Numbered from the stretch's first letter, positions 35,001-48,100 are shown. The stretch: DNA of 64,000 nt from Musa acuminata AAA Group (GCF_036884655.1 NC_088355.1:42143501-42207500); one strand, 5' to 3'. The notes: a model not told the origin generated them from the sequence alone. Program-made: numbers and translations.

Positions 35001-38000
35001 ATTATTATTGCTGATGTGTTTAATAGGATAGAAACAATCAAAGTAGATAACTTGAAAACTTTGAACTCCGTGACATACTTTTAATTATTTGGTGTTTTTT
35101 TTGTTGTATTGAGCTTTCCTAAAAAAGTAGAAATGTATGATATTGAATTTCATTTATGTGAGTTAAGTGATATGTGCATTTGAATTGTCAATTATTGGAC
35201 AGACTTCCCTATCTCGATCAGGTACTGCTACAATCCTCAAACAGAAGTATCACAAAGTGGGACAAATAACCCAGATCATAAAGGTCCTAGTACCCTCATT
35301 CCACATGCCATTGTTTAATGGCGATCCATGTATGATCCATGTAACGTGTTCTTAAGCTCATTTGATTAAGCCGGCATATACAAAGACTATACATGCTTAA
35401 GCTGGCATCCTATAGTAAATGATCAAGTAACGAGCACCAAAAGCTGTCATAATCGAACATTGGAACTTATGATGATTTTGACAATTACTGAATACTTGCT
35501 TTTAAAAAAACTATTGCCAAAGTATTTAGTTTACACAATATATATAAACCATTTTTCACTTCAAATTCATTTACTATATGTGCTTAAACATGCTTAACTT
35601 TAACAAGAAAATAGATGGCAGATAATCAAAGAACGTGGAACAGTATATTGTCTGTATATGACCAGCAGCATACCGTAAATACATTCTTGAAGTCAATTCC
35701 TCTCACAACCCCAAATTCTGCATCTATTTTTTGCCTTAATTGTTTTTTTGATTTTTTCGATGACATCTTGTTTTCCGTTAGTGTCTGTTCCTTCCCCTTT
35801 CTCTGGCTGTCATCTGTTGCTATTAAGTAATCAAACAGCCCTGCATTGAATTCCTAACAAGACCAGCAGTAGTAAATAAAGATAAGGGCAGTGAATGATC
35901 ACAACTAAGACAATTGTACATAATTAAACAAGTCCAATCGCAGATTGGAAGAATGTAGGAGTGATTAGATTAAAGCAAAATTATTAGAATGGTAAAAATA
36001 AAAGAATTGGATAAGAAAACAAGAAACCTAACAAGATGATTACTCGATATGAGCTCTTCATTAACAAGATATTTCCATGTCCAACCAGTAACTAAAGATA
36101 TTTTCAGCAAACTGAATGACACTGATATAGCAGCAACAGGAACATTGGGAAATAGTTTGAAGTTATATTCTTTCCGAACATGCCTTAACACCGATATTTA
36201 CATCAATGCACTATTTGCAAGGGGCAACAGCAGATAAGAATAGTGTACTTAATCTATTTTCTTGTCATTGTATTGACTATGCGTTACTGCAATTATGCCC
36301 TTCAACCTTCATTTAAAGGGGTCACAAATAACAGAAAAAAGGGACTGTACGTTACAAAGCATGACTCAAACTAGTAGTCTACTATTAGTTCATTATGGTC
36401 TAACATAAAGGATTACGGTTCAGGTTAAGTCAAATTATGTTTTTCATTTGTGTAATATTTTTTGCTTTAAGAAGTCAATTGGATTTTTAATTAATTTTCA
36501 ACTGTCTGATTGCTTATAGATAGGGAAAATTTTACACTGAATAGTGTCTTGGTCTATGCAAAGTTATGGGAAGAAATGTAATGGATATGATTGCAACCCA
36601 ATGTTTCAAATACTCAAGAAGGTTAATTATTGCAAATTGTAAGAATGCACAAGGTTAAAAAGCATACCTCAAGGATATGGAGCCGTGAATTTTGTGGCAA
36701 TTCAGCATTTAAAACAGAAGATCTTATGCCAAACTGTCATGTGCACAGAATATGATTAGCATATTGGTAATATTGTGTAAACCCAAAGAATGTTGATCTT
36801 AACACACAAGCAAAAACATGGTTTGTCAAAAGGGTTATATTTGCATATTATTCAGCAAAAGAGTAGCTCATAAAGAGAACATCAGATGGATAATGCACAG
36901 TGCATTGTTCCAGAATACCCTATGGAAGCCTGCATATTCCTGTCCACAATGTTTTAAAGACTTAACCAACTCGTTTTTCCAACAGAGACCTGAGGTTCAC
37001 TAGTATCTAGATATTTATCAAATAAACTGCAGTGTTGAGAACACAAGAATTCCAGCAAAGGCAGTAGAGTATCTTCTTTCATTTCTTTGATGGCCAGAAG
37101 CTATGGTTAGTGTCCAGAAATTCATCAAATAGACTAACATAGGCCATTAGAGGCAATAAAATGTTTGCAACATTACTTGATGACCTATAATATTTTTGTT
37201 AGCAAACCAGGCAAACGACAGCACAAAGATGTTCATTTCAGCATAAGTCAAACAACTATGTTCACATCTGGTGTTGCACTATGAAACAATAAAAATAGAA
37301 CTAAAGCATTTTAAAAAAGAAATTAAACTTAGTTTTAGTAAGCATATATATTATATTGATGCTTGTGTTATCTATTTGTCCATACCTGCTCCAGAAATAA
37401 CCTTATTCTGAATCCATTGTCAATTGAATTGACAAATATTAACACTTTTTTCTGAACAAGTTCCAACTTTAACAGAGCAAGAAGGTGTAATAGTTTATCA
37501 CGATCACTGCATGAAATCTGGAAAAGGAAATATACAATTAGAAGGAAAAAAGGCTTCATGTCTCATGCAACTAGATCAATTAAAATAAGCATTTCAGCAA
37601 ATTTTCCAAAGATAAAACCTAATTATTGGCCATTTTGCTAAAAAGAGAAAGCATCAAATTTTCATAAACCAAAATATTTTTTTCCATATTGCTCAAGCTG
37701 AAGTTGAATCAGGGGAATAACCAATCAAGAAGAAGAAAATTAAATTTATGCTACAAGTTTAAACAGTGATGCATAAAGCAGGACATTTCTTCATCCAACA
37801 ATGATGTATCTAATAGTTGAGTCTTACCACGAATTGTTGGACATTCTTTGGAATAATATCATCCTTTGATTGACCTACTTCAGATAATGTCAGGATTACA
37901 GGATTATGCAGCACAAGTTTCTTCAATTTCTCCACATCAGAACTGCAAGAGTGTATATATATATGGGTAGAAGTCAGTTTAGACAAAAAAATTATTAAAA

Positions 38001-40082
38001 ATGATGCACTATGATTTCATTGAATATTCATGGTCAATTAACAACACGGCACAATCCAAACCATTTATTATAAACAGTAACTAGATTGTCAACAAGGTGC
38101 CAAAGTTATGAATAAGTGGAACCAGCAAAGAAGAGGAATACACAATAACAATATGAGCATAAAAAAGATAAAATAGAAAAACTTCTTCCATGAAAATGTG
38201 ATTAACATAACTCAGATATTAAAGTCCAAATTACGACAGAACATACCCATCTCCAATGCTTACTCACAACGTTTGAAGCATTACATCGTCCAACAGGGCA
38301 TGCACATAGAGAACCACATCGCTTGATGACATTATTAAATTCAATTTCTTATGTATGAAATAAAACATCTTCTATATTCAGCAGAAACCTTTCCCATTTT
38401 AATCAACAAACAAATCATGTTGTCTAACTAAATCGTAAACCTACTCCGTGTCAATAGAGGTTAGGGAAGCAACTTTGCATCAAGTTCATTTTTTCACATT
38501 CAACTCAAGATAATTGATTTTTATCACTATTAAGACAAAGGAAATTCAGCTTCTGGAACATGCAACTTTTAGGCACACACCTTTTTCAAATAAATTACAT
38601 ACTTCTATAAAACAAACATAGAAACCAACACAATAAATGAGCAGTAAATATAGATACCCTTAAAAGTCAGAAAAGATTTCCAGATGAAGATAAAAAATGA
38701 AATAATCAATTACATAGTAGCAAACAATAGATATGAGAAAGAAAAGAGAAGTGATTAGACCTTGAAGTTGCAGACATTAAAAGGCACTGACAACGTCTTG
38801 GGACATGAGCGACAATAGATTTCAAGTCATGCTCATAGCCATATGATAGTAGAAGGTCAGCCTAAGAAAAGCAGGAATTAGATCCTATCACTTTGCAAGA
38901 TACTATCAACATCAAAGTTGTAATTGTAAAACAGTACAAATGAATAAATATGAAATCTGCAGATCTAATCCATACAATTGTTATCCGATTTCTTTTTTTC
39001 ACCTTCTTTGTGATAGAAACCTTCCTGCACAACTGTGGAAATGACCAGCAAAACATTTGTCTTTTACTGATACAGGATTTTGCATCCTTGTTTCGGTTGT
39101 TTATTTCAGTCATATTTTGTATGCAATACAGACAAAGATATCTTTGATGTTTATTTTAAAACACAAGGACAATATATTAACTACAGAAAATTTCAAAAAC
39201 CAATTAGAGCAAATTAATATATAAAAAAACTATCAAGGGTGATATAACAAAGTTCACACCTCATCAAGGACCAGCATTGAAAGTGAATCCTTAATAGAAG
39301 ATGTCTGAAGGGCACCTTTCGCTATGCATGTTGAAATGGAAGCTGGAGTTGAGACCACAATATCAGGTGAACCAGACAATGCAGTTCTCTGCAAAATGTC
39401 AAATAGAAGATCAATAAGCCCAAGACACTGAAAACTGAACCAATCATTAGAATCCCGACACAAAGACACTTTTCTTAAATGGGAATAAACCAACCATATC
39501 CATGATGGCCATGCTGGCTGTCAATTGCACAACTCTTAACTGAACTCTACAAAATTCAAGGAGAGATGACGCCTCCAAATAGACCTGAAAAGAAGAAATT
39601 CATCACATACATAAGATACAAATTTCAACAGTGCATAAGCAATGAGGGATAAACCTGTTGGCACAGTTCCCGTGTCGGAACAAGAACGAAAACACTTGGC
39701 GCCGACTTTCCCAAACCACTCTCGGAGAAGAGCTTCTGGAGAACGGGAAGAAGGTAAGCAAATGTCTTCCCGGAGCCCGTCTTTGCCCGCGCAACGACAT
39801 CCTTGCCTTCCTACAAGCAAAGGAGAGGAATCCCAATTTTTACATCATCAATACTAAATTTGCTCCTTCAAAGAACAGCTTTAAAAACCGATCTTGCCGA
39901 ATAGCCTGAATAGGGGTGACGCTCACCAGGATCAAAGGGATAGCCTCGCGCTGGATAGGCGTGGCTTTGGCGATGCCCTTCTTCGACAAAGCTCGCGTCA
40001 AACGAGGGTCGAGACCCAGTTCTTCGAAGCCAACGTCCTCTTCTTCCTCCTCCTTCCCGTCCGATGGGTTTTCGCGCGCCAT
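32068..40082 (-). CDS. RH16: DEAD-box ATP-dependent RNA helicase 16 (DBP9/DDX56 type)
   Basis: An ATP-dependent RNA helicase, by homology nucleolar and needed for large ribosomal subunit assembly. Fifteen exons join in frame to 597 residues: 39927-40082, 39655-39810, 39495-39584, 39260-39388, 38761-38861, 37828-37942, 37386-37517, 36668-36733, 35674-35853, 34529-34624, 34111-34251, 33142-33224, 32883-32920, 32583-32797 and 32068-32163. Motifs seen are Q (about 18-45, ending ATPIQ), I (AKTGSGKT, 61-68), Ia (PTRELCQQ, 97-104), DEAD (176-179, split by intron 4), SAT (207-209), RGIDF (366-370) and HRIGRTGR (390-397). A Lys-rich insertion between the C-terminal motifs (about 330-360) is typical of Dbp9/DDX56. 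The C-terminus is basic ([12 protein letters not shown]...KKARHAA), a likely nucleolar signal. A telo-box lies just before the ATG. Confidence 0.95.
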
Positions 40083-40095
40083 CGTCCTGCCGCTC

Positions 40096-40104
40096 TTAGG
40101 GTTT
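40096..40104 (-). promoter_or_regulatory. Telo-box next to the RH16 start codon
   Basis: AAACCCTAA on the coding strand, about 14 bases before the ATG. Telo-boxes are common in the promoters and 5' leaders of plant ribosome-biogenesis genes, which fits this helicase. Confidence 0.65.
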
Positions 40105-41546
40105 TACAGAAGCCGTCGCAAATGCAAAAGGGAGCGGGAGCGAGATAAGAAACCGAGGACGGACCGAGCCGGTTCGACCACATGGCCGGTGATTTATTTG
40201 AGTATAAGTACGACCCGGACCGGTTCATTAATAGACCGCGGCCAAGTCGAGTCTCATCAGGGATCCGAACGACGTGTCCGGTTTGGACTCGATGCTCGTC
40301 AAATGGTTCGATTCAGCGAGCCTATGTATGTGGCAGCTAATCGTAGTTGTTTTTTTTTTTTTTGGGTAATATTAAATATAATACATTAAAACTTTTCCTA
40401 CTAATTTAAAATAAAATATAATTCAATTACTACAAGAAAAAACTAAACCTTGTGCATCAAACTCGAAGGGGATGTGATGTTTGGGATTTGGGTTCATGGG
40501 CTCCCCTGTCCACGGAACAAGTGACAGGACAAAACACAAAGATCTCCACCACCTCACGAGGCTCCTCAAGATTCAACGGATTGCAAGAAGATAAAAGGAT
40601 TCGTCGTTCATGCAATTTTACGCTACTATCAGTTCTCTTACTGTTTCCTCTATACAGTCGTCCTCAGAGCAGCAGAGCTTCATCATCACAATCACAAGAG
40701 CCCCGCAGAGACCGGCTCCAATGGCAGGCCGGTGTTGTCACTGTGCTCGCTGCAACCGTGTCAGGATTCGGCCGGCACTCTCACGTTCGTTTCATGCTGC
40801 TCGTCTGCGACGTGTCAGGGGGCATCGCAAAGCATTTTGCAGAGAGAAGATCTGAGCATTCTCAAGCACAGTAACATGGTGATCGTTTTTAATTGTGTAG
40901 AATAAGTCTACTAGGAAACATGTCGACGTGCTCAGATCCATGGCTGTTCCTTCGCTTCGCAGACAAAAGAAGAGGACATAGGAATGAAGATGGCAGGATT
41001 ACAGCTCCTAATTTTTCATCACGACGTAAAAGCAAAGATGGAGTTGGTAGCTGTCTAACCCGAGGAAATAGTGACAGAATCTTGTCTTCGATTAAAGTAG
41101 AACATTCAGATGCCTCAGATCCACAGCTAAAGCCAGCTTCTCAGCTTTCGAAGATTGAGATCAAACTATATACAACGAAAGAGCGGAGGTCGAAACCAAG
41201 GTTTATAACGGGAAGAAACAGAGGATCACGCCATCTAAGAACCCTGCATGTGCAAACGAGCCCCACAGCGAAGCTGTGACACAGCTACAAACAAGGATGC
41301 AAACAGGGAGAGCCCTCTGTTAGAATCAAACCGACTCGATTAGATTTGTTCCTTTTTCTCTCATCAGCTGTGATTATACATCTGGATATATCAAATCCTA
41401 ATCCGTTTCTTGAACGACACAGATTGCTACCGTGATTCATAGCAGGGTCAAAGGCAAAAGGAAACAAGAACGGAAAGGAACAGTATTTACTCTCAGGGAA
41501 AGGAGAGAACAATGGGGAGACGATGGATCGAAGAAGGGAGAAGCGA
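40105..41546. other. Spacer between the RH16 start and the RLP44 stop
   Basis: Contains the RH16 promoter and, toward 41546, the likely 3' untranslated region of RLP44. Open frames at 40452-40874 and 40893-41279 on the plus strand have no recognisable domain, and I do not call them genes. Confidence 0.6.
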
Positions 41547-42404
41547 TCAGTAGTCGGGCATGAGGTGAGAGATCTTCCCCTCCTCGCCGGACATCAGTGC
41601 GGTCTGCTCCGTGACCCGAAGCCAGATACAGACAGCGGTAAAACTGAGCACCAAGCTGAGAAGCCCACTGCCGAGGCCAATCCCGACGATGGCGAGCACC
41701 GACAGGCCAGCCCCGCGCTTCGGCGGCAGGGGGTACCCGTACAGGTCCCTGTTCCCGGCGAAGGAACTGGCGTTGAACCTGGGCAGCGCGGCGGCGGCGG
41801 CGGCGGCTCCCGCCACCGCCGTTCGGTTGGCTAGCAGCGCAGGTATGGGACCCTCGAGGCGGTTGTAGGAGACGTCGAAGGCGGAGAGGCGGCCGAGGAG
41901 GCCGAGCTGGTCGGGTATGAGCCCCGTGAGGATGTTGGCGTGGAGGTCGAGGACGTTGAGGTAGGCGCAGAGCGCGAGCTCGGGGGGGATGGGGCCGGAG
42001 AGGCGGTTGGAGGAGAGGTTGAGGACGGCGAGGTTGAGGAGGGAGGAGAGCTCCGAGGGGATGGGACCTGAGAGGGCGTTGGAGGAGAGGTCGAGGGACT
42101 GAAGGTTGGTGCAGTTGGCGAGGGACGGGGAGAGGGCGCCGCCGAGGGAGAGGCCCGTCAGGGAGAGCTTGTAGACGCGGCCGTTGTTGCAGGTAACCCC
42201 CTCGAGGTAGGAGGTGAAGCCGTTGCAGGGGGCAGCGAAGGTGGCGGCCGTCCAGTTCCGGAGGCTGCCGGTCGGGTCCGTCAGGGAGCTACGCAGGTTG
42301 GAGAGGCACGCCTCGTCGTCCGGATCAGAGAGTGCCGACGGCAGGAGGAGAAGTAATGGCAGTAACAACAGGAGTTCCGCCGGCCGAGGTGGTCGCGTCG
42401 CCAT
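41547..42404 (-). CDS. RLP44: Receptor-like protein 44 (RLP44)
   Basis: A small receptor-like protein without a kinase. In Arabidopsis it senses pectin changes at the plasma membrane and links the cell wall to BRI1/BAK1 and PSKR1 signalling. A single exon encodes 285 residues. A signal peptide with a leucine run lies at about 9-25, a Cys-bearing cap ([10 protein letters not shown] at 29-38) follows, then four LRRs of the SLDLSSN...SGPIP type at about 78-195, the [15 protein letters not shown] motif (211-225), a membrane helix (about 234-261) and a short cytosolic tail ending [10 protein letters not shown]. That tail and the juxtamembrane motif match the RLP44 family closely. The ATG at 42404 is the first ATG of the frame. 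The coding sequence is very GC-rich, unlike the neighbouring helicase. A poly-alanine run (about 200-206), made by a GCC/GGC repeat, is an insertion in the region before the juxtamembrane motif. Confidence 0.95.
   Translation of the reverse strand: MATRPPRPAELLLLLPLLLLLPSALSDPDDEACLSNLRSSLTDPTGSLRNWTAATFAAPCNGFTSYLEGVTCNNGRVYKLSLTGLSLGGALSPSLANCTNLQSLDLSSNALSGPIPSELSSLLNLAVLNLSSNRLSGPIPPELALCAYLNVLDLHANILTGLIPDQLGLLGRLSAFDVSYNRLEGPIPALLANRTAVAGAAAAAAALPRFNASSFAGNRDLYGYPLPPKRGAGLSVLAIVGIGLGSGLLSLVLSFTAVCIWLRVTEQTALMSGEEGKISHLMPDY
41790..41811. repeat. (GCG)n repeat encoding poly-alanine in RLP44
   Basis: A GCG/GGC trinucleotide run in the region between the last LRR and the juxtamembrane segment; on the coding strand it reads as consecutive Ala codons. 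Confidence 0.8.
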
Positions 42405-42836
42405 AAGACAGCGGGGGAAGCAAAGCAAACGGGGATAAAGATGCTATATTTTTCTCTCTCTTCTCCGCGTTCGACTCGTCACTGATAAGTATGTTTACTG
42501 TTAATCCAAGTAAAAGCTTTGGATCCCAAATAACTTTCCCATAGAAATCTCTCAATGATAGACAATAACTTATCCACGTGAGTGAAGCAAGAAATAAGAT
42601 GGAGCATTAATCATCGGAAGGAACAAGAGGCAGGGAGGACGATAAAAAGCCTGATTCACCCGCAGATGGGCGTACACAGGACTGAGATGATCGTACCAGA
42701 TTCCGAGACCAATAGCTCTCGATCAATCACTCCACTCACGACCGTCACTCGCGCTGCATATCCTCCGGTATGGTCACAGATGGATTACAGCGTTCTCAGT
42801 CGTTTAGGTGACTCACGTTTCCTGGAGGACCTTCTC

Positions 42837-42869
<33 letters not shown>

Positions 42870-43757
42870 CCCCTCCTGTATCTGTCACTATTGATTGAGG
42901 TCGTGGTTTATTAAGGAAGATGGAAGAAGCTTTGTAGGGTGTGACGGAGACGGGAGATTCCCACGCAAATCCTGGGTGATTTGACACCAGATTGGGTGCC
43001 GACCAGCCCCAGGTCACGTCCCTTAAATCCGATCAAAGAATTTTCGCGTCAACTAATACTAGATTTTTTGTCGGCTCGGATTATTATATATTATTACATA
43101 AATGATATATCTTAAGTTCTATTCTTATTTATTATTTAATATAATAATTTCAGTAAAAGAAAAATTGATATGCTTGGTGGGTCCCACCTAACAAACTACC
43201 ATAGTGCCCAATACTTCTCCGCCTCTCTGCTTACGGTCTTCCTCGTTTCTACTTGCTGCACTGCCAGAGAGAGATGCCTGCAATTGAGAGAAGACTTAGA
43301 AGTCTAACACAGTTTAAACAGTCAGAAATTAAAGAAGGGAAACAATTGGTGGACATGTACACAAATAACGTGAGACTACTTACTGCTGTTCCCGATTACA
43401 TCTTCTTCCATGAAGCTTTAGAAGCAAAGAAAGGATGCGTTTGACATGCCAATGAGACTTATTAGCTTAAAGCGGGCTGGATATCATATGCGTCCGTTTT
43501 GTATGTGAATCTCGATCCACGTTTCACCATACAAGTCTGCAGATGGCTCTATATATGTCATCTTCATCGAGCCATGAGACCAAAGTTCTCATGAACCCAA
43601 GTATAATAATGTTCAGAATGGCCTGACTGCTAACCATTCTGCTATGAACCACTGCAGTATGTGCGCGCTTCATGTGTCATCCCATACACTCGAGATAGCT
43701 GATGTGAAACAATAGAGAAATGCTGCTAACAAAAACAAGAATATTACAGTCTTGAAA
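42405..43757. other. RLP44 upstream region
   Basis: No supported gene. A (CT)n tract lies at 42844-42869, about 440 bp upstream of the RLP44 start. A 63-codon plus-strand frame at 43253-43444 has no recognisable feature. 43050-43200 is AT-rich. Confidence 0.55.
42844..42869. repeat. (CT)n microsatellite
   Basis: About thirteen CT repeats upstream of RLP44. Confidence 0.9.
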
Positions 43758-44150
43758 CTATATATATACACATACAATTATTACGTATATTATCCATAGT
43801 CCCAACCCCAGATTGGAATAAGATAGATTTAAGGTTGGGTTAGAGCTACAATGCGGAAAAGTGTTCCACCTGCTCGGCGATCGCAGACGACACTCGCGTA
43901 CAGTTCTACTGACATCTTTGCTCCATTTATGAACCCCTTCTGGAGGAACAGTTGGTAGGGACGAACATGACGCAAATGATGATGCTTCATCTGTTACCAA
44001 AATATACTCTTCTGGATCTACATGATCAACGACAACACCAATCCTCTTCGGAAAAGAAAAGCCAACAAAGTCGATGTATCTGTGCCCTGCCCCACTCGCA
44101 GCATCTGTCCCATACGTACCAAAAACCATGAGAAGCTTCGACTGTTTCAT
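43758..44150 (-). CDS. Candidate small protein of unknown function
   Basis: This is a 130-codon frame from the first ATG after an in-frame stop; I do not recognise the product. The middle contains FGTYGTDAASGAGHRYIDFV and a VDHVDPEEYILVTDEASS segment, and the last dozen residues are hydrophobic. A TATAAATA box on the same strand at 44691-44698 is followed by a GC-rich stretch and then about 500 bp before this ATG, compatible with a long or spliced leader. There is no homology evidence, and the C-terminal hydrophobic run comes from an AT-rich tail, so the true stop or splicing may differ. It may be lineage-specific or not a gene. Confidence 0.3.
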   Translation of the reverse strand: MKQSKLLMVFGTYGTDAASGAGHRYIDFVGFSFPKRIGVVVDHVDPEEYILVTDEASSFASCSSLPTVPPEGVHKWSKDVSRTVRECRLRSPSRWNTFPHCSSNPTLNLSYSNLGLGLWIIYVIIVCVYI

Positions 44151-44690
44151 CACAGTAAAAGCATGTAGAAGCTTCAACAGTTCAGCTTAGCGTAAAAGCT
44201 CTCTCGCATCCATGACTTGCATCTGACCCTGACATCTGCTACATGTTGCAGAAGATCATGGCGGGGAATCAAAGCCATGAAGGCCGGAGATGGAGAAGAT
44301 TCCTTCAACTCTTTGGTGCGAAACCACGAGCATGCATGCATTCCCAGAGAGTCAAGATGTGAACAACACTAAATGCCTTACTGTTTTGGTTGAAACGATA
44401 TTAGTATGTATACCAAGATCAAATCATAAGCTCTTTCTCCTTCTTTCTCTCAACGAATCCATAGCCAATGTCAATAAAAATATCGGATTTATGTCAACGA
44501 ATTCAGGATTTCGTGGGCTTCAAAGATCGTATCAGGAACTTGCAGCGATAGAATCGGCCCAAGATTCGATCTTTCCGCAGTTTCCTTGGTTTTGAGCGTC
44601 GAGTATGGGGAATAGGTTATAGGTTTGTGGATCAAAGGCAGAGTAGAAGAAAACGGACGACGTCGACGGGAAGCACGACGCCGGCGCGAG

Positions 44691-44698
44691 TATTTATA
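44691..44698 (-). promoter_or_regulatory. Possible TATA box
   Basis: TATAAATA on the minus strand, followed by a GC-rich stretch that looks like a transcript leader. It would serve the candidate gene at 43758-44150. Confidence 0.35.
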
Positions 44699-44699
44699 A

Positions 44700-47600
44700 G
44701 GCTGAGAGCGACGCTTTATATGTGTGTGTGATTTTTCTAAAAAAAGTTTGAGAATTTTTGAATTTTTTAAAAATGACCAAAGTTTGTGAATTGTCTCAAA
44801 AAATTTTGAGAATTTTTTATAACACTAGAGTTTGAAAATTTCTTCGGTAGCATAGTATTTTTAAAAATGATCATCATGTCCCTATTGACCATCACCTTCT
44901 ATCCTTTGATCAATTCCTCATCGTGCCTTAGTTCAAATGATCATCCGACCTATCCAACAATATAATGTACAGTAACTCTTGAGACGAAGGCACAATCTTT
45001 GTGGTTAATGATGAAGGGTATAGGCGAGGGCAAATCGCCTCCCACTTTCCTCGCTCGTGATCAATAGTAATGAAGAGACACGAGGAGACCATGTTGGTAA
45101 AGTAAGAGTACAAGGAGGCTGCATGACCTCTTCGTGGCCAACGACAAAAATGTAATAGAAAACCCTTGTGTGAGGATTGAGAGATGACTAAGGTTGCGGG
45201 TGATAATGGCTCTTTCTCTCACAAGAGTTGTAGAAATCCACGACGAGCTCTTGTACGAGGGTTGCATGATAGGTTTAAGAAAAAAATAATTTTTAAAATT
45301 TACTAGGGGTAATCTTTTTACGTGATCTTAGGCACTCTGCAAGAATTTTATAAGCTTGGCACGTTATCTAAAAATGTTTCAAATTTAAAACATTTTATGA
45401 ATATATATATATAGATATATATATATATATATATATCTATATATCCTCAACACATGAGATTTCCACGGCTCTGCAATTCCTCGACAAAATCTATGATTAT
45501 TGGGCACTTGAAACCATAATCTCCTAGTCGAACTCCTGATTGTAAGATAGTGAATCAGTTTTGAGGCCAATTCTAAATCGATTCAACTGAGACTTTGAGC
45601 TCTGTCGAGAAACCTGCGTATAAAAGCTGACCACCTTCATCCCTCACAAGAAAAAGTCAGCTCCTGCACATCCATTTGAAGACTAAACGCCCCATCGAAG
45701 TTTATATTTATTGGAGATATGATGGAGGAAATATACTGAAATCGTGTTGTTGTAATAGGACTTTGAGATCTTGCAACTCCCAGGAGCCACCCCATCTCTT
45801 TTCTTCATGAGACAAGTGAGATTATGTATCCTCCAGCTAAATCTACTACAGCTCTAGCTACTGTATCAAGCAAACACTTTTTCCCTTCAAATATCTTATT
45901 GCCATGCTAATACTATCAGTTCCTCTCAGACTAACAATCAGGTCTCAAATTCAATCTATGAACCACAGACATGGTGTGGCATTGCTTGCTACTAGAAAAT
46001 GATGGATGAAGAAATAAAGTTGACTATGCTTTTCTTGGCGTCGCGCCGAATCATAAATGCCATCTCAGTTGCATTAAGCATAGTACCCCCATCCATGGAA
46101 GCCATCAGTTCTTAAAAGCAAATGATGCTCATTGAAGATAGCTTAGTGGTTCTTCCGAAAAGATTCTGCCTGCCTTGTAATTACTAAAGCCTTCTGCAGT
46201 CATATATGGTCACTGGTATCATCATCAAAGCAGTAGTAATTTGATGCCATCAATACTTCAAGATATCCTACGATTTCTCTTCCTTATTGCTTAGGTTCAA
46301 TAAATGATACACAGAGATTTACGCGGAGAATTGCAAGCCTATAATTTCCACATTTCGTTTGCCCATTGATCCTCTACTTGATACAAGCATTCATATTCAA
46401 CCTGAGAATGAGGTTTTGGTTGATCTCTCACTGCACTTTCTCTCGCAGCCGCTGGGAATGAGGTTCGAGTATATGCCATCAGTAGAGAGATCATAACATC
46501 TTGCTTATGGAGGTGCAATCATAGACCTAAAGCTTCATGCGTGCATGCTTCCATGAGATACGCATATAGGCGCGCGCACAGCGTGGAACTGTTCATCAAC
46601 AGAAGCCGAGAGGAAGGAAGAAGACGATGGGTGTTGGATGTGAGGCAACCAGACACAAGAGCGAGTATGTTGCGTACGGAAGTTGTGCACTGGGGAGGTA
46701 CGAGAGGTCTGCAAGTTCCACAGTCGTGGGGAGATCCACTTCAATGAAGCTTTAATTTGGGGACCCCCCACCCCCATGCGACTGGCTTCATATGCTTGGC
46801 CACAGGGGGCGGAGCTGTTTGCTCACATGGCCGCCTGCAATGATCAATAAATGAAGATGATGTTTGCTCGGTACTTCCTCCAAGATGCCTCATGAGGAGA
46901 ATGTGGAACCCTTCCCAAATCAGTGGCTCCCTCAGTTCTGCTCCAGCATCTCATTAATGCCCTCATCCTTTTCGCTCTGTTCATGAGCGTTTCTTCCTTC
47001 TTCCTCTCCCAGACATAGCACGTTAATGAGCTTATTAAGCTGCTGGTGGTTCAACATTTCCTGTTCACGATGATTCATCAATTCGGCGATGCAGATTGCC
47101 AACGCAAAACTAAAAGAACAGCAAAGCCAGAAGAACCAGGCAAGAGTTCAAACAGACAAGTACACGAGAACAGCACCAACCATAAAATGCCAAACTACAC
47201 GCAGAAATCAAACCGAGGCACGAAAACATTATTGTTGTGCTTCTCTGCTCGGAACAAGAGCATCGTTCATCATCATCTCCGATTACCTAAACCGAAGTAC
47301 CCATTGGTCTTCCTCGGTGCTCAAATCGATCCACATCTGATCCCAGTAATTCTGTCAACCTGACAGTATATTACGGCATTAGGGAAGTGGTCTCCAGTTC
47401 TGCAGCTTCTGTCCTCGCTGAAACTTTTTACTTATCAGCTATTAGTACTAAGATCATGCAGCGTAGCTCAGTGGTTTAAGTACAGTACAGTGTCAAGAAA
47501 TTTCAAGTTGTGCATAAATCCACCATGAAACACACTACTTCTGGCCATGTCAATCATGTAAAGGTTAGTGTCATTTCGACAGAATCCTATGCCATACAAA

Positions 47601-48100
47601 GACCCACCACAGCTGAGTACTTGAGAACATGATTTGAGAATCCAATCCACACAGCCTTTAGAAAAAAATTATGAAGAATGTTGGAAGAGCAAAAGGAGAA
47701 TGTTAGTGATTGTAATCAATAGGTGTTTGGCAGAGGCCACAGGGTGATATGGTGGTCAAAAGATTAACCTTCATTGGGAACTGCTTTTCATGATGTACTT
47801 GGCAAGACCAAAAATAGAGTAACAAAACATCATCTCACACAGTGACATGTTTGTCCTTGAAAACCTCCCCCCTCTTTTCCCTGCAAAATCCTCCACCCAG
47901 CTGACCCCAAAGTTAGAACAGAACACAAAAGAAACCAACGACATGTGAGGCGAGATTGATCCCACATAGATCATGAATCGCCAATCTCCCTCCCAAACAT
48001 CTGAAAGAAGAAAAGAGAATCTCCTCACTTTAGCCACGACCACAACAACTTTGCTTTCTTCTCTCTGCTGTGACTGGCGTGCTTTGTCGCCATGGCAGTC
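44700..48100. other. Intergenic DNA between the 44-kb candidate and AIL6
   Basis: No supported gene. Contains a short (TA)n run (about 45402-45440), AT-rich sequence at 44720-44880 and 45270-45440, and mixed sequence without coding signal from 45600 to 47700. The last few hundred bases should be the AIL6 3' untranslated region. Confidence 0.55.

Noticed and set aside
40452..40874. 140-codon plus-strand frame divergent from RH16
   Set aside because: No domain, no convincing start context, Ser/Arg-rich translation; not supported as a bidirectional partner gene.
47458..47530. tRNA-like A box (GCGTAGCTCAGTGGTTTAAG) ending near a CCACCA
   Set aside because: The first part resembles a tRNA D-arm, but there is no GGTTCGANTCC B box and the ends do not pair as an acceptor stem. 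At most it is a tRNA-derived remnant.
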